A stretch of DNA of 5,033 nt, taken from the NCBI GenBank assembly GCA_027488415.1, contig JAIYBS010000196.1:1-5033 (forward strand), written 5' to 3'. Origin of the DNA: Planctomycetaceae bacterium (GTDB taxonomy: Bacteria; Planctomycetota; Phycisphaerae; Phycisphaerales; SM1A02). Every line of letters begins with the position of its first letter. Within the stretch, counting starts at the first letter, position 1. Below the pieces are notes generated by a model, which worked only from the letters and a program-made list of their open reading frames with translations, did not search any database and had not been told where the DNA came from. A program made the position numbers and the translations under genes. Below, in pieces: positions 4,359-5,033 of this stretch.

Positions 4359-5033
4359 ATGGCACGCACTCCCGTCGCGCTCACCATCGCCGGCTCCGAC
4401 CCCTCCGGGGGCGCGGGGCTGCAAGCCGACCTCAAGGCATTCCACCGCCACGGCGCGTACGGCGAGGCCGTGGTCACGCTCCTCACGGTGCAGAACACGC
4501 GCACGGTCGCCGACGTGCGCGTGCTCGAGCCGCAGTTTGTCCTCGCGCAGCTCGACGCGGTGCTTGCCGACATCCCGCCGCACGCCGCGAAGACCGGCGC
4601 GCTCGGCAGCGCGGCGATGATCGAGGCGATCGCCGAACGTGCCGCGTCGTTCGCCTTCCCGCTGGTGGTCGACCCCGTGATGATCAGCAAGCACGGCGCG
4701 CCGCTCCTCGCCGACGACGCCGTGGACGCGCTGGTGCGGCGCCTGCTCCCGCGCGCAGCGGTGGTGACGCCGAACCTCGCCGAGGCATCGCGCATGACGG
4801 GCCTCGACGTGCACGACGCCGCGGGCATGGAGCGCGCCGCGCGCGCGATCGCGGCGATGGGCCCGCGGCACGTCCTCGTGAAGGGCGGGCACCTCGAGGG
4901 CGAGGCGCTCGACGTCCTGCTCTCGGACGGCGCGGTTCACCGCTTCGTCGCGCCACGCATCGACACCGTCCACACCCACGGCACCGGCTGCGTGCTCTCG
5001 GCATCGATCACCGCGCGTCTCGCGCGCGGCGAG
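4359..5033 (+). CDS. thiD: Hydroxymethylpyrimidine / phosphomethylpyrimidine kinase ThiD (3' end beyond the window)
   Basis: This cytoplasmic enzyme phosphorylates 4-amino-5-hydroxymethyl-2-methylpyrimidine (HMP) and then HMP phosphate with ATP, giving the pyrimidine diphosphate used by ThiE for thiamine phosphate. The window holds 225 codons and no stop. ThiD proteins usually have about 260-270 residues, so most of the gene is present. Visible ribokinase-fold motifs are AGSDPSGGAGLQADLKAF (11-28, substrate binding), PLVVDPVM at the middle strand, VTPNLAEA, VLVKGGHL, and DTVHTHGTGCVLSA near the end. In the last of these, G208-T209-G210-C211 is the anion-hole/catalytic loop, with the Cys typical of HMP kinases. 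The start is the ATG at 4359 with GGAG eight bases upstream. The gene follows doxX at 27 bases and no other thiamine gene is visible. There is no sign of a fusion or disruption in the part seen. Pyridoxal kinase of the ThiD type is a less likely alternative. Confidence 0.95.
   Translation, partial: MARTPVALTIAGSDPSGGAGLQADLKAFHRHGAYGEAVVTLLTVQNTRTVADVRVLEPQFVLAQLDAVLADIPPHAAKTGALGSAAMIEAIAERAASFAFPLVVDPVMISKHGAPLLADDAVDALVRRLLPRAAVVTPNLAEASRMTGLDVHDAAGMERAARAIAAMGPRHVLVKGGHLEGEALDVLLSDGAVHRFVAPRIDTVHTHGTGCVLSASITARLARGE

Noticed and set aside
3762..4979. Long open frame on the minus strand opposite doxX and thiD
   Set aside because: Arg/Gly/His-rich composition without motifs, antisense to two recognisable protein families.
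1..5033. CRISPR arrays, tRNA or rRNA genes, insertion sequences, attachment sites
   Set aside because: No regularly spaced repeats, no cloverleaf-like or rRNA sequence, and no transposase or integrase motifs were seen on either strand.

Overview
The window is very GC-rich bacterial DNA with G/C-dominated third codon positions. It most resembles a planctomycete of the Phycisphaerae/Phycisphaerales type. The main reason is that two secreted enzymes end in paired calcium-loop (dockerin-like) repeats of the form DxDxDGxVxxxDLxxLLxxWG, a C-terminal tag I associate with that group. The taxonomic call is an inference from this tag and from base composition; no marker gene is present.

Layout. (1) Positions 1-66 hold the 5' edge of a GH13 gene. 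They include an in-frame TGA inside what reads like a signal peptide. (2) Positions 67-2541 (+) encode a large GH13 alpha-amylase-family enzyme with a middle beta-rich domain and a C-terminal dockerin-like pair. (3) Positions 2575-3765 (-), convergent and only 33 bases away, encode an AA10 lytic polysaccharide monooxygenase (LPMO) with a signal peptide, a CBM2-like module and its own dockerin-like pair. A GC-rich hairpin lies between the two genes, and their homologous 3' ends form an imperfect inverted repeat. (4) Positions 3766-3923 are a divergent intergenic region with a good Shine-Dalgarno and a candidate promoter for the LPMO gene, plus a striking cluster of perfect palindromes. (5) Positions 3924-4331 (+) encode a small DoxX-like membrane protein. 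(6) From 4359 to the window end (+) lies the 5' 225 codons of thiD, the HMP/HMP-P kinase of thiamine biosynthesis. It is closely spaced behind doxX, so the two are probably cotranscribed.

How they fit. The first two genes look like extracellular polysaccharide-degrading enzymes carrying the same type of C-terminal tag: alpha-glucan hydrolysis, and oxidative cleavage of chitin or cellulose. The last two are ordinary cellular genes with no evident link to them. The points most worth a second look are the interrupted signal peptide of the amylase, the non-standard first GH13 motif, the rearranged cysteines and the Thr near the copper site of the LPMO, and the palindrome cluster. I see no RNA genes, mobile elements or CRISPR array, and nothing that clearly amounts to a new system.
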